Below are positions 61,641 to 64,000 of a stretch of DNA of 64,000 nt, one piece after another. The notes below the pieces were generated by a model that did no database searches, was not told the origin of the DNA, and saw nothing but the letters and a program-made list of their open reading frames with translations. Position 1 is the stretch's first letter. Every line of letters starts with the position of its first letter. Made by a program: the position numbers and the translations under genes. The DNA comes from Stomorhina lunata (Eukaryota; Arthropoda; Insecta; Diptera; Rhiniidae). The stretch is taken from assembly GCA_933228675.1 (NCBI GenBank), contig OW121741.1, positions 18,341,510 through 18,405,509 of the forward strand, given 5' to 3'.

Positions 61641-62150
61641 GTGGAATCATTATTATTGAAATTAGTCAAACCAGGTCTATTATTCGAAAACTAGGGCTTG
61701 TAGCCAAATTTTTCATTTAACATTTTCTGTTCAAAATCATCCATTCTACCTGCTAATTTTTTTAAAACTTTAGAAGTTCATAGCTCGAAAACTATGCCTC
61801 GCCGCCAAATTTTGTATGTCTTTTTTCTATTCAAAATCACCCATTCTACCCCCTAAACATTTTTTAGATCAGCTTGAATAAACTATATTTGTTCCATTAT
61901 TTGTATCTTAATATAATTTCACGACTAAGATATAGGTTAAGCTCTGGACACATCTAATGTCCATCATAACATATAGCCATTTATATCAGTTACCTCTAGT
62001 TATGCTCGCACAATTAAAATATCAATTTTTTCGCTAATATTCTGCAAAAGTGCGATACCCTTCACCACTAAGGTCAAAGGTGTTATTTTTCCTGTATAGA
62101 GACAAATATTTGCTAAATTTTGCCATCATACAAACATTTTCTCAAAACTT
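61641..62150. other. Probable further dispersed repeat, unassigned
   Basis: Two diverged direct copies of 'GAAAACTA(G/T)G(G/C)CT(T/C)G..GCCAAATTTT' with 'TTCAAAATCA(T/C)CCATTCTACC' lie at about 61685-61760 and 61787-61860 (about 105 bp apart). No gene. Confidence 0.45.
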
Positions 62151-62154
62151 ATAT

Positions 62155-62840
62155 ATTTAAGCAGTTTCCGTCATTTGGACTTATGAGAGCTAGGGTCAAA
62201 TATGGACCGATTATCTCGAAATTTAGCAAATTGATTACAGTTGTTAGAAAAATTATGTGTGCAAAAATAAACTTCTCATTGTCTTTGGATTAACGAGCGT
62301 TTTAGTGATTTTTGTCTCAGTGCGTTTTTAAAGAAGAGTTTATATGGGAGCTATGGTCAAATATGGACCGATTTCAACAAAATTTGGTACAGTAATTTTA
62401 GTTTACATTAGCAGTATTTGTTTTAAGTTTCATGAAAAAATATTTATATTTGTGGCCAATATATCAATTCCGGGAAGTGGGACCTATGAGAGGTACTATT
62501 AATAATATACCGATTTTGACGAATTTCAATAGCCATGGTCCCATTATCAAAAAATGATATGTTCCAAATTTCATCAAATTATCTTTAGAATTGTGACTTG
62601 TAGTTTAATTACAAGGTTTACATGGGGATCCAGCCAGCCAGCCAGCCGTCCAGCCAGACGGACGGACATCGCTAAGTCGACTCAGAAAGTGATTCTAAGC
62701 CTATTGGCATGCTAAAAGGTGGGTCTAAGACTATGTTGGGCAAAGTCTCTCTGAATTTATATTTTGCTAACCCTAGGGGTAGCAAAATACAAAATAAGAG
62801 AGAATCAGAGAGACTTTGCCCAACATTGGTCTAAGACAAA
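62155..62840. mobile_element. Dispersed fly repeat ('GGTCAAATATGGACCGATT' family), interrupted by a MITE
   Basis: GGTCAAATATGGACCGATT occurs twice (about 62192 and 62355), with 'GAGAGCTA/GGGAGCTA' in front, and there are CCAGCCAGCCAGCC and GACGGACGGACATC tracts at about 62630-62670. It is followed by TCGACTCAGAAAGTGATTCT, a phrase I associate with dispersed repeats in flies. The MITE at 62732 is inserted into it. Confidence 0.5.
62732..62827. mobile_element. 96-bp hairpin MITE with 22-bp perfect TIRs and 10-bp target duplication
   Basis: The TIR at 62733-62754 begins ATGTTGGGCAAAGTCTCTCT and is exactly complementary to 62805-62826. GGTCTAAGAC flanks it at 62722-62731 and 62828-62837. A second near-palindrome centred on CCCTAGGGG (about 62757-62790) makes almost the whole element one long hairpin. 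The 9-10 bp duplication would fit a Mutator-like origin, but the family is not assigned. Confidence 0.85.
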
Positions 62841-62852
62841 TATTTCGGTTTA

Positions 62853-64000
62853 AGTCTAGTTCAGCTGAACTGCACCGATCCTAAAATTTTTTATAGCCCA
62901 TAAAGAACTTTTAATTTTAAGAATAATAGTGTAAAAATTTTTTGTCGGAAATTTTTGGTTTAGGAGATATAGTGCTTTAAAGTTCCGAAATACAAATCGA
63001 TATATCTCTCTTATTTTCGTACCTATAGTTGCAATAAGTTTATCATGTGAAAGTGGTCCGAAATATCTTTCAGATGAGATATCTTAATCGGCTTTTTATT
63101 AATCCATTAAGGAATTATTAACAAAATGGTTAAATTTTACCCTAGGTTTTTGTACAAAAATGCCCATATCTCGAAAACTAGCAGATATGACGTAAACCAA
63201 TGGTATATATACGTAAGTATAAAACCTTTTCAGCTTTCATTTGGAACCAATGATAAGCCAAAATCTTTAAACATAACAGAGATATCGAGGGTTAAAGTTG
63301 ATTTTTTGTATCTTTCAGTTCCAAAGTCTAGTTTAACTGAACTGCACCGATTTTAGTAATTTTTATTGCCCATAATAAACTTTTAATTTTAAAAATGATA
63401 GTATAAAATAAAATATGAAAAATTATTTTAAAAAATTCGCGCGATTTTTTTGAAATCATTTTTCGCCTGCGGCGCGAATTTTCATTCCCATTCCTGCGGA
63501 GCTTCCTTCATTTTTATTTTATCATTAAAAACTAATGTCAAATAAAAATTCATAATGAAAAATTATTTCCAAAAAATCGCTTGCAAACAATTTTAACACT
63601 ACTATCTGAAAATTAAAAGTTTTTTATGGGCCATAAAAATGATTAAAATCGGTGCAGTTCAGTTAAACTAGACTTTGAAACTGAAAGATTAAAAATAAAA
63701 ATCAAATTTAAGCCTCAATATTTTTGTTATCTTTCAAGATTTTGGCTGACTATTAGTACCAAATGAAACCTTGAAATGTTGACTGCTTACTTCTGTATAT
63801 TATTGGTTTATGTCATATCGAACAGTTTTTGAGATATGGACATTTTTGTACAAAAACCAAGGGTAAAATTTAACATTTTTCTCTATAAGTCCTTAATGGG
63901 TTAGTTAAAAGTCGATTGAGATACCTCTTCTGAAAGATATTTCGGAACACTTTTACATGATATACATAATGTCACTATCGGTGGAAAAATAAGAGAGAAA
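62853..64000. repeat. Long inverted repeat (foldback-like), right arm runs off the window
   Basis: The left arm, about 63006-63380, and the right arm, about 63600-64000, are reverse complements with moderate divergence. TCTAGTTTAACTGAACTGCA (63328-63347) pairs with TGCAGTTCAGTTAAACTAGA (63652-63671). 'GATATGGACATTTTTGTACAAAAACC' on the right pairs with 'TTTTTGTACAAAAATGCCCATATC' on the left. The axis is near 63490, around a GC-richer loop (CGCCTGCGGCGCGAATTT). The left arm also has a direct partial copy of the AACTGCACCGAT segment 472 bp earlier (62853 and 63325). No coding part is recognised. Confidence 0.85.

Overview
The window looks like non-coding nuclear DNA of a higher fly (a calyptrate such as a blowfly or house fly is the best guess, from composition and repeat style only). 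It is strongly AT-rich, has no operon-like packing and carries no convincing intact multi-exon host gene. Its recognisable coding pieces are decayed transposable elements: two non-LTR retrotransposon lineages on the minus strand, a hAT relic, and a TIR-bounded element holding the C-terminal part of a DUF7869-like protein.

Layout. 1-6.3 kb: degenerate GATC-rich minisatellite, a 137-bp satellite array (about 260-1735), a retroposon 3' end, a ~135-bp minisatellite and the DUF7869-like TIR element (4253-5762). 6.3-12.4 kb: minus-strand non-LTR retrotransposon fragments (endonuclease, reverse transcriptase start, RNase H, 3' tail), with one doubtful short host exon at 9392-9502. 12.4-13.5 kb: nothing recognised.

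13.5-57.8 kb is the dominant and most unusual feature. About 44 kb carries one perfect 12-bp palindrome, GCAACATGTTGC, over and over, roughly every 100-150 bp within blocks, in otherwise diverged AT-rich DNA. My hand count is about 175 perfect copies plus many one-mismatch copies. I see none in the 13.5 kb before or the 6.2 kb after. The region breaks into about 16 blocks, each with its own flanking signature, separated by repeat-free islands of 0.5-1.8 kb. Many blocks are dimeric or higher-order tandem arrays (units about 123, 125, 134, 154, 240, 308, 396, 407 and 545 bp). Two blocks (29.3-32.6 and 34.4-36.6 kb) are reverse complements around a repeat-free island. The pattern is that of an old satellite whose monomers have drifted while one dyad box has been kept or repeatedly re-homogenised, comparable in logic to a protein-binding box in a diverged satellite.

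57.8-64 kb: a microsatellite-rich stretch, a hAT element with perfect 8-bp target duplications (58697-59807), dispersed dipteran repeats, a 96-bp hairpin MITE with 22-bp TIRs and a 10-bp target duplication (62732-62827), and a long inverted repeat running off the right edge.

Nearly all short open frames inside the palindrome array are translations of the palindrome itself (recurring ATCC, QHVA or NML peptides) and are not genes. No tRNA, rRNA, CRISPR or bacterial-type regulatory feature was seen.
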